From assembly GCA_963834725.1 (NCBI GenBank), contig CAWICN010000001.1, forward strand, positions 372,001 to 436,000: a DNA stretch of 64,000 nt. The letters are read 5' to 3'. Position numbers and translations under genes: made by a program. The DNA comes from PALSA-693 sp963834725. Its GTDB lineage: Bacteria > Actinomycetota > Acidimicrobiia > Acidimicrobiales > Palsa-688. This document shows positions 45,825-54,689 of this stretch, piece after piece. Position 1 is the first letter of the stretch, and the number at the start of each line of letters is the position of its first letter. A model generated the notes under the pieces. The model saw only the letters and a program-made list of their open reading frames with translations, made no database searches and had not been told where the DNA came from.

Positions 45825-47213
45825 TTACGCTGCCAGGGGCGGCGGCTGGTACCCACCGAGGATCTCTTCGAGGTGGGCGGCGACGGCCAGAGTGCTGCGA
45901 TCCTCTAGATAAGGTCCCACGACCTGGAGGCCGACCGGGAGCCCGGCGCCGGTCCGTCCGACGGGCACCACCGTCGAGGGCAAGTAGCTGACGCCGACGA
46001 AACCGGGCCAGGCGAGCGCCTCGATGTGGGTGCGGGGAGCGCCGTTGATGACGACGGTACGTTCGTTAAGGGTCCCCTCGTGGTCGTGGGGAATCGCGGC
46101 CATCGGCATGACCGGGCACAGGAGGGCGTCGTGGTCACGGAACCACTCGGCCCACTGGGAGCGCATCCTGGCCCGGTCGTCGCCGCGGTCAAGCCAGCGC
46201 CGGTGGCTGCCCCCCATGGTCTCGGCCACGTCGAGCGGGGCGCTCGGCGACACCGCCGCGCCCACCAGGTCCATGAACAATGCCACCGCCTCGGCCAGCG
46301 AGAACCGCGGTCGACTGTCGTCGACCTTCGCCCCCGCCGCCTCGAGCGCTTCGGCCGCGGCGCGCAGCAGCCCGGCGACTTCGGTGTCGACGGAACAGAA
46401 GGGGTCGTCGAGCCACGTGCCGACCCGGTAGCCAGCCAATTCGGTGTGGCGTGCTGGCGGGAGCGCAACGCTCCACGCAATGGCAAGATCCGGGTCAGGC
46501 CCGGCGAGCACGTCGATGAGGAGCTGGAGGTCGCGGACGCTGCGGGCGATCGGGCCAAAAACATTGATGTCCGCGTCGGTGAGGCCCCCGCCCACGTGAT
46601 CGAGATAGCCGCGCTGAGAGATCAGCCCGTAGCTTGGCTTGTGTCCGCACACCCCGCACCAGTTGGACGGGATCCGGACCGACCCGCCGATGTCGGTGCC
46701 GAGCTCGAAACTCGTCAGTCCTGCGGCCACGGCTGCGGCGGCCCCGCCGGACGAGCCTCCCGGTGTCCGGGTCAGGTCCCACGGGTTATTCGTTGTGCCG
46801 AACAGATCGTTGTAGGTCTGGACATCACTGGACCAGCGCGGCGCGTTGGTCTTGCCGAACACGATCGCGCCCGCCGCTTTGAGCCGCGCGACCGATGGGG
46901 CGTCGGTCGCCGGCACGTGGTCCTTTAGCTCCCGGGCGCCTCCAGTGGAGCGCAGCCCGCCGGTCTCGATGGCGTCTTTGACGGTCACCGGCACCCCGTG
47001 CAGCGGTCCGGCCCAGTCCTGGCGCGCTGCTGCCCTTCCTGCCGCTGTCGCGGCGGCCAAGGCCCGGTCGGCGTCGAGGGTGACGACAGCGTTGATCGAC
47101 GGGTTGAGTGCCTCTACGCGGCTCAGGTACCGTTCGAGCAGCTCCCGAGGGGACAGTTCTCGGTCCCGGATGGCAGCGGCGAGCTCGGTGGCGTCGTTGT
47201 ATGCGATGTCCAT
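45825..47213 (-). CDS. Amidase (amidase signature family)
   Basis: The 462-residue protein carries the amidase signature Ser-cisSer-Lys triad: Lys in VPVTVKDAIETGG, the Ser-rich TPGGSSGGAAAAVAAGLTSF and TDIGGSVRIPSNWCGV. It hydrolyses a carboxamide, substrate unknown; GatA-like transamidosome function is unlikely because no GatB/C is nearby. ATG 47213 is preferred to the GTG at 47243 on family length; neither has a clear ribosome site. The next gene upstream on this strand is tenA-like. Confidence 0.9.
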   Translation of the reverse strand: MDIAYNDATELAAAIRDRELSPRELLERYLSRVEALNPSINAVVTLDADRALAAATAAGRAAARQDWAGPLHGVPVTVKDAIETGGLRSTGGARELKDHVPATDAPSVARLKAAGAIVFGKTNAPRWSSDVQTYNDLFGTTNNPWDLTRTPGGSSGGAAAAVAAGLTSFELGTDIGGSVRIPSNWCGVCGHKPSYGLISQRGYLDHVGGGLTDADINVFGPIARSVRDLQLLIDVLAGPDPDLAIAWSVALPPARHTELAGYRVGTWLDDPFCSVDTEVAGLLRAAAEALEAAGAKVDDSRPRFSLAEAVALFMDLVGAAVSPSAPLDVAETMGGSHRRWLDRGDDRARMRSQWAEWFRDHDALLCPVMPMAAIPHDHEGTLNERTVVINGAPRTHIEALAWPGFVGVSYLPSTVVPVGRTGAGLPVGLQVVGPYLEDRSTLAVAAHLEEILGGYQPPPLAA

Positions 47214-47481
47214 ACCGGCGAACGGTAGCGGCGATCGGGTCACGCCCGGGGGGAATGGCCCGGGGGTTGAGGATGCCTCGCGGGGCGCCTTCTTGGACGA
47301 CGCTCTTCACGGACGGTCCGTGTAGCAGCCGGTCGCGGCCTGAGGGCAGGGAATCTCCACGGGTTTCTGGTCGGTGGTGTCGCCGGGCCGTTCTCCCGTC
47401 AATCACCTTTGGCTCAAATCAGCATCCCGAATAGGACTCATCGAGCCGATCTTGCCAGTATGCCCAGTGCGGTTTCCCGGT

Positions 47482-48138
47482 TCATCCCTCAGAGCGCCAC
47501 GCCTGCTCGAAGAAGTCAAGCTCGTACCGGCTGCTCGTTACGAAGGCGTCCTCCATCCTCCTTCTGGACTCCCCTGCGAGGTCGGCGGCCGCTTCGTCGC
47601 AGATCTGTCGACACCAGCGAGCCTGGGTCGCGAAATCATCGCCTGCGTACATCTCGATCCATTGGGTGTAGCGGCCCTTCGTCATGAGCTGGCTTTGGGC
47701 GATCCGCCGCCCCAGTTCGCTGTAGCCCCACATGCACGGCGACAGGGCGGCTATCAACTCGGAGAAGTCCCCCAACGTAGCAGTTCGGAGCAGAAAGTCC
47801 GTGTAGCCGCGTGTGACGGGCTGCGGTCGCTCCAGTTCGAGCCCTTCTGGGGTGATCCCCCATTCCGCGGCGTAGGCGCGGTGCAAGTCCATCTCGGTCC
47901 CGAGCGTCGACTGTGCCAGCACCGAGAAACGCTCCATGAGCTCGAGTCGCGGGGCGCGGGCACATGCGAGGGCGAGGACGCGTCCGTACTCGATCAGGAA
48001 CAGATAGTCCTGGCGCATGAAAAAGCGGAACCGTTGCGGTTCGAGGGTGCCATCACGGATGCCGCGGACGAACGGATGCACGTATTGGGCCTCCCAGAGG
48101 TCCGCGGCCCGGTTCCGGAGCTGATCGCTGAAGCGCAT
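47482..48138 (-). CDS. tenA: TenA/thiaminase-II family protein
   Basis: The 218-residue all-helical protein fits the TenA family: YVHPFVRGIRDGTLEPQRFR, FFMRQDYLFLIEYGRVLALA, ALSPCMWGYSELGRRIAQ with the active-site Cys, and YAGDDFATQARWCRQICDEA. TenA salvages the thiamin pyrimidine by hydrolysing aminopyrimidines. No other thiamin genes are in the window, so it stands apart from a pathway. Length is normal. Confidence 0.87.
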   Translation of the reverse strand: MRFSDQLRNRAADLWEAQYVHPFVRGIRDGTLEPQRFRFFMRQDYLFLIEYGRVLALACARAPRLELMERFSVLAQSTLGTEMDLHRAYAAEWGITPEGLELERPQPVTRGYTDFLLRTATLGDFSELIAALSPCMWGYSELGRRIAQSQLMTKGRYTQWIEMYAGDDFATQARWCRQICDEAAADLAGESRRRMEDAFVTSSRYELDFFEQAWRSEG

Positions 48139-48330
48139 GGGTGCGAGTGGTTCGAATATGTGGTTTATCTCGAGATGGAGCCGCCAAGGTTAGCTGCCGT
48201 CGATGGCGTACGGCCAGTGCGGATTGTTGCGCTTCTTTGCTCGAGGGAGCGAACCGGCCTGCTTGGGAAACTGGTGGCCCGGGTATAGTGCTCTCCCCGG
48301 CCCGGATCTGCTCCCGTATGCTCCCAGGGC

Positions 48331-49314
48331 ATGCGCGCTGCTGTCTATGCACCGATGGACGAGGGGATCCAGGTCGCCGAAGTAGACGACCCTGTGGCTG
48401 GAGCGGGCCAGTTGCTGGTCCGCGTCCGCGCCGCCGGGCTCAACCGCGCTGACCTGCTCGTCCGGCGCACCTATCAGACGACCAGTCGGGAGCCTGCGGA
48501 GCCGATGATCGCAGGGGGCGAGTTGGCGGGTGACATTGTCGGAGTCGGCTCAGGGGTGACCGGGTGGAAGCTGGGGGCGCGGGTGATGGGCAGGGGACAG
48601 GGCTACGCAGAGCTGGCCGTGGTTGACGCCGACTCTGCCATGCCGGTACCCGAAGAGATGGCGTGGGAGGAAGCGGGTGGGCTTCCGATCGCGATGCTGA
48701 CGATGCACGATGCGTTGCGAACCAACGGGGGTCTGGAGAAAGGCCAGGCGGTCCTCATAAACGCAGCTACCTCCGGAGTGGGCGTGGTCGGCCTTCGGAT
48801 CGCCTCCTTGCTGGGCGCCTCCATGGTCGTGGCCACGTCGAGATCAAAAGAGAAGCTCGAAATGCTGCACGGGTTCGTCGGACCGCTCGAGTCTGCTCTG
48901 CTGTTGATCGATACGACCGGTGAGGACGTGACAGCCAGGGTGCTCGAGGCGACGTCTGGGCGAGGGGTGGACATTGTCGTCGATAACGTCGGCGGTTCCG
49001 CCCTGGCGACAAACCTGGCCGTGACCGCCATCACGGGACGGATTGTGCAGGTCGGCCGGCTGGGAGGACGATCGGACATGATCGACCTCGACGAGCTGGC
49101 TCGAAAGCGGATCAAGTTGGTGGGTGTCACGTTCAGGACTCGCACCCACGCCGACGTTGTTGAGCTCGTCAGGCGCTGCATGGCCGACATGGGCGCCAGC
49201 CTCATGATGTGCCGTCCTCGAGTCGACCGCGTATTTACTTTGTCGCAGGCCCGGGAAGCCCAGGATGCGCTGGCGGACAACAAGCATGTGGGAAAGATAG
49301 TGATCGTTCCCTAG
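48331..49314 (+). CDS. Quinone oxidoreductase-like medium-chain dehydrogenase
   Basis: The 327-residue protein is an NADPH:quinone-reductase-type MDR: VRVRAAGLNRADLLVRRTYQ, GGELAGDIVGVGSGVTGWKLG, a Rossmann fold at INAATSGVGVVGLRIASLLG, and VDIVVDNVGGSALATNLAVT. It lacks the zinc-ligand cysteines of alcohol dehydrogenases, so a zinc-free quinone or enoyl reductase is more likely. It stands alone with PhoU convergent downstream. Confidence 0.9.
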   Translation: MRAAVYAPMDEGIQVAEVDDPVAGAGQLLVRVRAAGLNRADLLVRRTYQTTSREPAEPMIAGGELAGDIVGVGSGVTGWKLGARVMGRGQGYAELAVVDADSAMPVPEEMAWEEAGGLPIAMLTMHDALRTNGGLEKGQAVLINAATSGVGVVGLRIASLLGASMVVATSRSKEKLEMLHGFVGPLESALLLIDTTGEDVTARVLEATSGRGVDIVVDNVGGSALATNLAVTAITGRIVQVGRLGGRSDMIDLDELARKRIKLVGVTFRTRTHADVVELVRRCMADMGASLMMCRPRVDRVFTLSQAREAQDALADNKHVGKIVIVP

Positions 49315-49456
49315 AGGGCCCGGCGTGCGCTCCATTGTCGGCCCACCACGCTCAACCGCGCCGGGTCCACATCATTTACCGGACCCGCCGCTCGTCGCCA
49401 CGACCGTCCGAGTCGGCGTGCGACAGATGGATGTCTGGGGTTCGCGCCGCGATGGT

Positions 49457-50056
49457 CTACTTGGGTAGCCCGTCGATGCGGCGGGCCAGGTTGACGGCGT
49501 GGTCACCGAGACGTTCGTAGAAGCGTGAGAGCAGGGTGACCTGGGCAGCCACGGCCGCGTCCATGCCACCGCCGGCCACCTCGTTGCTGAGCCGCTCGTG
49601 GAGGACGTCCATTTCGTCGTCGGCTTCGTCGAGCTGGTCGAAGTGGGCTGTGCCTTCGGTGTAGGCCTTAGCCGCTTGGTTCCACATGGTTATGGCCACC
49701 TCGGACATGCGCTGGATGGTGCCCCGGCTGGAGGCGGTCATCTCGGCCCCGAGGCCAGTGAGGGACCGTTGGGCGATGTGTTCGGCCAGGTCGGCACTGC
49801 GTTCCAGTTCGGGCAATATCAGCAGCACGCCCACGGACCGCTGCAACTCCTCCCACTCGGGGCGTTCCTGCTGGAGTCGATGCCACACGGCGAGTTCGAT
49901 CTCGGCGGTTAACTCGTCGATGGCCTGGTCCCGGTCGACCACGCCTTGCCCCATCTGGGGATCCTCGCTGAGTAGGGCCCAACTGGAGCGCGCCACGGCC
50001 TCAGTGACCTGGGCGAAGAGGAGAGCGACCCGCTCGTCGTCTGACCGGTTCGACAC
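49457..50056 (-). CDS. phoU: PhoU-family phosphate signalling protein
   Basis: The 199-residue product has the two three-helix PhoU repeats: VVDRDQAIDELTAEIELAVW in the first and VYxRLGDHAVN-type ending (ERLGDHAVNLARRIDGLP) in the second, each with the metal-binding E...D pattern. PhoU links the Pst phosphate transporter to the PhoR kinase. pst genes are not in the window. A three-unit PHO box lies just upstream (50098-50130), 42 bases from the start codon, supporting phosphate control. Confidence 0.9.
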   Translation of the reverse strand: MSNRSDDERVALLFAQVTEAVARSSWALLSEDPQMGQGVVDRDQAIDELTAEIELAVWHRLQQERPEWEELQRSVGVLLILPELERSADLAEHIAQRSLTGLGAEMTASSRGTIQRMSEVAITMWNQAAKAYTEGTAHFDQLDEADDEMDVLHERLSNEVAGGGMDAAVAAQVTLLSRFYERLGDHAVNLARRIDGLPK

Positions 50057-50097
50057 GCCTGGATGGTAATCCAGCGTTCACTCTTCCGATGTCTATG

Positions 50098-50130
50098 GTT
50101 TAGCCGGCGTTTACCTGACGTTCACTCGCG
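50098..50130 (-). promoter_or_regulatory. Candidate PHO box: three 11-bp direct repeats
   Basis: GTTTAGCCGGC, GTTTACCTGAC and GTTCACTCGCG follow each other exactly, the spacing and start (GTTYA) of Streptomyces-type PhoP direct-repeat units. A further GTTCACTCTTC lies at 50075-50085. It is between the divergent phoU and the 50242 gene, so either or both could be controlled; PhoP activity here is inferred. Confidence 0.65.
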
Positions 50131-50241
50131 ACATCGTGTGACATCGCTTCAATCCAGAAGCAAAACAACTGCATGAACAACGTTTAAAGGATATTGCATG
50201 CCGACGAGGTCGGGCACCCCATCGAGGAGGCAAGGATCTGC

Positions 50242-50415
50242 GTGACACCAGAGACGATCATCACCTGCGTGGACTGTGGGGGCCGAGCCCACCTGCTCAC
50301 CACCTGGCCCAACGACGACCCGCCCCAACCTGGCGACGTCATGACCTATCACTGCGAGGAGTGCTGGGAGCGGTTGGACCTTGTGCTCCCAGACATCGAC
50401 GGGCAGTCGGACTGA
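50242..50415 (+). CDS. Small zinc-ribbon protein
   Basis: A 57-residue protein from GTG 50242, which follows GAGGAGG by 11 bases. It has CVDCGG and HCEECWERLDLV, four cysteines in two CxxC knuckles, with an acidic/proline linker. I do not know its family. It is divergent from phoU and downstream of the PHO box, so phosphate control is possible. An in-frame TTG at 50194 would lengthen it without added homology. Confidence 0.6.
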   Translation: MTPETIITCVDCGGRAHLLTTWPNDDPPQPGDVMTYHCEECWERLDLVLPDIDGQSD

Positions 50416-50481
50416 TACGAACAACAGTCGTCCGAAGCCTCCCGAAAAACACCGACCCACCGGTCGAGCCGGCCCAGACTG

Positions 50482-50787
50482 CTACTCGCGATGGAGCGAC
50501 AGGGCCAGGCTGGGCACGACGAAGGAGAGAAGAAAGACCGGCAAGATGCTCTTTCCGCTGCATCGGAAGCTCGCGATTTCGCCCTCGGCGACGTCGAAGG
50601 TCTTGGTTGGGCTGGAATTTCGGCCGTTGCGGACCTGCAGGGTGTGACGTCCGGGTTCGACCGGTACGTCGATGGTCTCGTTCAGTTCGAGCGACCCGGC
50701 ACGCTCGCCGTCGACCACGACCTCGTATGTGCCGCGGCGGACCTCCACTCCGATGGTTTTGTGCGTCAGCTTCAGCGTTGCGGACAT
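50482..50787 (-). CDS. PEGA-like small protein with C-terminal hydrophobic segment
   Basis: A 101-residue protein with beta-strand repeats (TIGVEVRRGTYEVVVDGERAG, ETIDVPVEPGRHTLQVRNGR, TKTFDVAEGEIASF), the pattern of PEGA/carboxypeptidase-like small domains. A C-terminal hydrophobic stretch (ILPVFLLSFVVPSLALSL) may insert in the membrane as a tail anchor. GGAGGAG is well placed before ATG 50787. Function unknown; similar proteins occur widely in actinobacteria. Confidence 0.7.
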   Translation of the reverse strand: MSATLKLTHKTIGVEVRRGTYEVVVDGERAGSLELNETIDVPVEPGRHTLQVRNGRNSSPTKTFDVAEGEIASFRCSGKSILPVFLLSFVVPSLALSLHRE

Positions 50788-50860
50788 TGCTGATCTCCTC
50801 CTGCTCTGAAGGGCGTTTTCTCGGGGTGCTCCGCGACGGACGCCACGTGCCCGGCGACGG

Positions 50861-51189
50861 TCATCCCCGGCTGCCGGTCACGAGCCCTTCGCGGTCGAAC
50901 ATCGTGGCCACGACGCGCCAGGCAAGCAGGTCGACCGCCAGCGGGGCTGCGGCGAGCCCGAGCACGAGGGCAGTCGACGCCTTGATCACACCACCGACAT
51001 CAGGGCGAGGATGACCAGCGGCGGCGCGCTGGCCAAGAAGCTCAGCTGCTGTCCGGCGCGCACATCCGTAGACCGGACGGAGACCGCGATCCCCACCGAG
51101 GTCGCCCAGCCCGCAAGTGCGGCGTGAACACCAACTGGAGCAATCGCAACAAAATGGTGTAGTTTCAGCGAGACAACTGCGACAACCAT
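50861..51189 (-). pseudogene. ABC-2 type transporter permease, C-terminal remnant
   Basis: Two frames combine. ATSVGIAVSVRSTDVRAGQQ then LSFLASAPPLVILALMSV runs to 50990, and VIKASTALVLGLAAAPLAVD then LLAWRVVATMFDREGLVTG follows in another frame. Together they give the last two helices and the tail of an ABC-2 permease (R-S-x-D-V-R-x-xQQ, then WRVV.AMFDRERL). One base is in excess near 50990. The rest of the permease and its ATPase are absent. Confidence 0.7.
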
Positions 51190-51229
51190 TGCGCGGCACA
51201 GCGGCGGGGCCGAGTTATCGTTAGCCCTG

Positions 51230-52438
51230 CTAGATCAGCCGAATCCCTGCCTTCCATACTCCCCATACCCGGTCGCCCAGCTTGTCCAGATCGGTCAAAT
51301 CGCCGTCGATGACCGTGAAGTCAGCGAGCCGGCCCGGCGAGATGGTGCCCAGGTGGTCATCGACTCCGCAGAGGGCGGCGGCTCCAGAAGTGGTAGCCAC
51401 CCAAGCCTGCAACGCGGTCATGGAGCTGTTATGGACCATCAGGGCCAGCTCATCGAGATTACGGCCGTGCGGCCCAACCCCACTATCGGTGCCCATGGCC
51501 ACCTTGACGCCGGCCGCAACAGCCCGACGGAAGGACTCCGTATGGACATCAACGACCTGGCGCGCCTTGCGCAAAACGGAGTCCAAAATCCGGATGCCGG
51601 ACTGGGCGGCGGCTATCACGGCGCGGGGGGCGCTTAGCGTCGGCACGAGCCAGGTTCCTCGTTCGATCATCATGGATATGGCCTCGTCGTCGAGGAAGAT
51701 GCCGTGCTCGATGGACCGGATGCCGTTGCGAATGGCTGCCTTGATGCCCTCAGTGGCTTGGGCGTGAGCCATAACGTGAAGGCCTGCAGCGGACGCCTCG
51801 CTCACCAGCACCGACAGTTCGTCGTCGCGGAAGTGTCCGTGACGCGGGTCATCTCGGGGCGAGAGCACCCCGCCGGAGGTGGCCACCTTTATGACATCGG
51901 CTCCTTCCCGCACGAGCTCGCGCACCCGCCGGCGCATCTCGTCGGGGCCATCAACCAGCCAAGATGGGTTGCCGGGGTATTCATGCTGCCAGCCGAAGCA
52001 ACCGCCCGAGGGCAGGCTTCCATCCCCGTGTCCACCCGTCTGGCTCAGCATGGCGATGGCGATCTGCATCCGTGGTCCCCGGGTCAGGCCCTGGGTCACG
52101 GCAGTCTTTATCCCCAGATCGGATCCACCTGCCTCACGAACAGAGGTGATGCCGCTCCGTAGGGTGGCCTCCATGTTGGCCGCCGCTTCGAAGTATTTCA
52201 GGGAGAACGGGCGCATCGCCCGGCTGAGAGGGTCCAGGTCGCCGCTAAAGGTGAAATGAACATGACAGTCGAACAGGCCCGGCAGCAGCGTTCGACCCGC
52301 AAGATCCATGACCTCGTCCCCATCGAGACCCGATCCGACCTCGAGGATGCGGCCGTCCTCCACCACCACCTCGGTGGGTATCGGGGGGATCCCGGTCCCG
52401 TCGAAGACCAAACCACCCCCGAACAAGATCCTGGTCAT
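51230..52438 (-). CDS. Metal-dependent amidohydrolase (imidazolonepropionase/prolidase-like)
   Basis: The 402-residue product has the amidohydrolase set: metal-binding HVHF in GLFDCHVHFTFSG, the carbamylated-Lys region in VIKVATSGG, AHAQATEG, EHGIFLD and the Asp in GTDSGVGPHG, ending in ISPGRLADFTVIDGDL. This is the subgroup that includes Xaa-Pro dipeptidases and imidazolonepropionase-like enzymes; the exact substrate is unknown. ATG 52438 has AAGGGGG upstream. It lies in the same orientation as the LLM remnant upstream. Confidence 0.9.
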   Translation of the reverse strand: MTRILFGGGLVFDGTGIPPIPTEVVVEDGRILEVGSGLDGDEVMDLAGRTLLPGLFDCHVHFTFSGDLDPLSRAMRPFSLKYFEAAANMEATLRSGITSVREAGGSDLGIKTAVTQGLTRGPRMQIAIAMLSQTGGHGDGSLPSGGCFGWQHEYPGNPSWLVDGPDEMRRRVRELVREGADVIKVATSGGVLSPRDDPRHGHFRDDELSVLVSEASAAGLHVMAHAQATEGIKAAIRNGIRSIEHGIFLDDEAISMMIERGTWLVPTLSAPRAVIAAAQSGIRILDSVLRKARQVVDVHTESFRRAVAAGVKVAMGTDSGVGPHGRNLDELALMVHNSSMTALQAWVATTSGAAALCGVDDHLGTISPGRLADFTVIDGDLTDLDKLGDRVWGVWKAGIRLI

Positions 52439-52605
52439 CGCTCGCCCCCTTGCAGTGTGAGCCTGATTGATCACGATAATGCCATCTGTGACCGTGAGAG
52501 GACCGCCTCTGATCCAACGATCTGTCATGGCCAGATATCTCGAAGTCAGGACGGTATATCGCTGTCCGGGTGGTGGGCGAGGCGGGTATCCCCATGGGGG
52601 CGACC

Positions 52606-53237
52606 TTAAACAACGAGGGGCCAGACTTCTTCGGTGAACCACCGTGGGTAATCGCTGTCAGGTGCCGGTAACGGAACAGGGTGGGGGACCACGATGTCGA
52701 CCTCGTGCCGACGGCGGCGATCGCGGCCCGCAGCTGATCAGCCATATCGCGCCGGGTTCCGAAAAGTGAGAAGGCCTCGGCGGCACGGTCGGGAAGGAAT
52801 GCCACGACTTGGACCGCGGCTGTCAGGTCGCTTGTGTGGTGGAAGTCCGGCGTGACGAACTCCTTGAGCTCCTCGACCGGACGGCCGTCCCAGGGGATGC
52901 AGGGTATCTCGAACAGGGCCGGCGAATATTCATAGAAACCGGCGGCCATCGACCGGCTAATGGCGGCAATCTCTCTTGGTTTCTGACTTGTGATCGTATG
53001 GAGTACGAGGCCGATCGCCACATCGTCGAGGTTGCGGCCGGCATCGGCCGCGCCGGCCCGCAGATTCTCGACGGCCGATCGCAAGTTCTTCGGGTCGCGG
53101 CCGACCCGCAAATACACCCCGTCTGCAATGCGTGTGATGGCGCCGGCGAGGACGGCAGGGTGGCGGAGTACCGGGCTATCGATTTTGGGCGCCGTTTGAT
53201 TCCACTGTTCCAGCGCCTGGTTTCGATCAGCCGGCAT
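52606..53237 (-). pseudogene. LLM-class (luciferase-like) oxidoreductase, 5'-truncated and frameshifted
   Basis: Reads VLAGAITRIADGVYLRVGRD, VENLRAGAADAGRNLDDVA and SLFGTRRDMADQLRAAIAAVG, the C-terminal half of a luciferase-like F420 oxidoreductase. One base is missing near 52710; restoring it gives EVDIVVPHPVPLPAPDSDYP and a stop at 52606. The first about 150 residues (cofactor-binding part) are absent. It is divergent from an intact LLM gene at 53365, but the two are not close copies. Confidence 0.72.
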
Positions 53238-53364
53238 GCAACACTCCTCTCTGGGCCCGCCTCGACCGTTCGACTATTGCACGCGTCACCTGTCTCCATT
53301 GAGAAAACGATCGGCCGCCGGTCCTGCAGCTTCAACCCTGGCTGTTCAATAACGGGACGCTGCT

Positions 53365-54384
53365 ATGGTGACCGGCGTGGCCCGTTTCTACTGGGTGATG
53401 CTGCCGCCGTCTCGCTCCGCGGCGGAAACCGTGAAAGCGGCCCAGCAGGCCGAAGCCCAGGGGTTGGGCGTATTCTCGATCCAGATGGCGTCGAGCCCGT
53501 GGGTGCCGCTCGCGGCCGCGGCCGCAACGACATCGAGCCTCCAGCTTGCGACGGGCGTCGCCCTCGGGCTCGCGAGGCCCCCGTTCGAGACCGCATTGGC
53601 CGCTCTCGACCTCGATCGCCTGTGTGAGGGTCGGTTCACCCTGGGCCTCGGTACCAGCGTGCGCCGCTTGTACGATGAGCACTACGGCGTCCCCTACGAC
53701 CCGCCCGTACCCCGTTTGGCGGAGGCGATTCGGATTATCAAACTGGTTCTGTCCGGCGAGGCGAGATCCCACGGGCGCTTCGACGGTGACTATTGGCACC
53801 TCGACTTCTCACACCTCGAGCTGGCCCGGCCCCTTCGGCCCGACCTGCCGGTCTGGGTGGCCGCCCTGCGCACGCCGCTGGTCCGGCTGGCCGGTGAGCT
53901 GGCCGACGGGCTGATGGGACATCCCTCGTGGTCGCTTCACTGGGCTCGACAGCAGACGCTGGGCCCCTACGCAGACGCCCTCGCCGGGTCAGGGCGGACC
54001 CGGGATCAAGTCCACGTCAACCTGTGGCATGTGGTCGCGCCCAACCGGAACCCGGCCCAGTCTGTCCAGGACGCCAAACGCCACGTCGCCGCGTACGCCT
54101 CGATCGCCCAGTACGAGGGGTACTTCAAGGCCCACGGATTCGGGGCCGAGGCCCGGCGCCTGCAGGCCGCGGCGGCCGCGGCGGCCAGTCGGGCCGACGG
54201 GGCCGCCCTTGTTCCCGACGAGATGGCCCGGACCTTCGTGGTGTGCGGCACTCCCGACGAGGTGAGGGCGCAGATCGAGGGGCTGTGGGAGTTCTCCGAC
54301 TCAATTTGCCTGCAACCGCCGCCGGTCCCCCGGGCCGAGCGGCTCGAGTACGAGACCACGATCGCGGAGACCTTCTACGCCTGA
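53365..54384 (+). CDS. F420-dependent LLM-class oxidoreductase (TIGR03617-like)
   Basis: The 339-residue protein is a full-length luciferase-like barrel: RFYWVMLPPSRSAAETVKAA, LARPPFETALAALDLDRLCE, GRFTLGLGTSVRRLYDEHYG, LPVWVAALRTPLVRLAGELA and VVCGTPDEVRAQIEGLWE. LLM enzymes with this order generally use F420 in actinobacteria. The ATG at 53365 (MVTGVARFYW) is weakly supported by a ribosome site. No operon partner is close. Confidence 0.88.
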   Translation: MVTGVARFYWVMLPPSRSAAETVKAAQQAEAQGLGVFSIQMASSPWVPLAAAAATTSSLQLATGVALGLARPPFETALAALDLDRLCEGRFTLGLGTSVRRLYDEHYGVPYDPPVPRLAEAIRIIKLVLSGEARSHGRFDGDYWHLDFSHLELARPLRPDLPVWVAALRTPLVRLAGELADGLMGHPSWSLHWARQQTLGPYADALAGSGRTRDQVHVNLWHVVAPNRNPAQSVQDAKRHVAAYASIAQYEGYFKAHGFGAEARRLQAAAAAAASRADGAALVPDEMARTFVVCGTPDEVRAQIEGLWEFSDSICLQPPPVPRAERLEYETTIAETFYA

Positions 54385-54623
54385 CACGACCAGGCCGCCG
54401 GTGCGCATTGGGGCCCGAAGGTCCCACATGAGCGAGCCTTTGGTTCCATGATCCCCGCCTTGCGATTACTTGCGGGATCGGAGCCGGTTGACCACCCCGC
54501 CCAGGTGGCCCCCGATTGAGAAACTGGAGACATGGCAGGGCGGCTGGAAGGGTTGGCGAAATGACGACCGTTTGGCGAGGAGTCGCTGAGGCGACCAGGA
54601 GGCCATCATCGATCACGGCAAGG

Positions 54624-54684
54624 TGAAGCGGCCTGGGTTTTCTGGAGGCAGCGGCGGAGCCTCCAGAAAACCCAGGCCGCTTCA
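54624..54684. repeat. Perfect 26-bp inverted repeat with a 9-base loop
   Basis: Left arm 54624-54649 begins TGAAGCGGCCTGGGTTTTC and right arm 54659-54684 ends GAAAACCCAGGCCGCTTCA, with no mismatch. The loop is AGCGGCGGA. No T tract follows. It sits just before the point where the hydrolase-LuxR remnant starts. Confidence 0.95.
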
Positions 54685-54689
54685 ATCGG

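Noticed and set aside
54624..54684. Rho-independent terminator
   Set aside because: The stem is very long and perfect but no T tract follows on either strand, and no gene ends directly before it.
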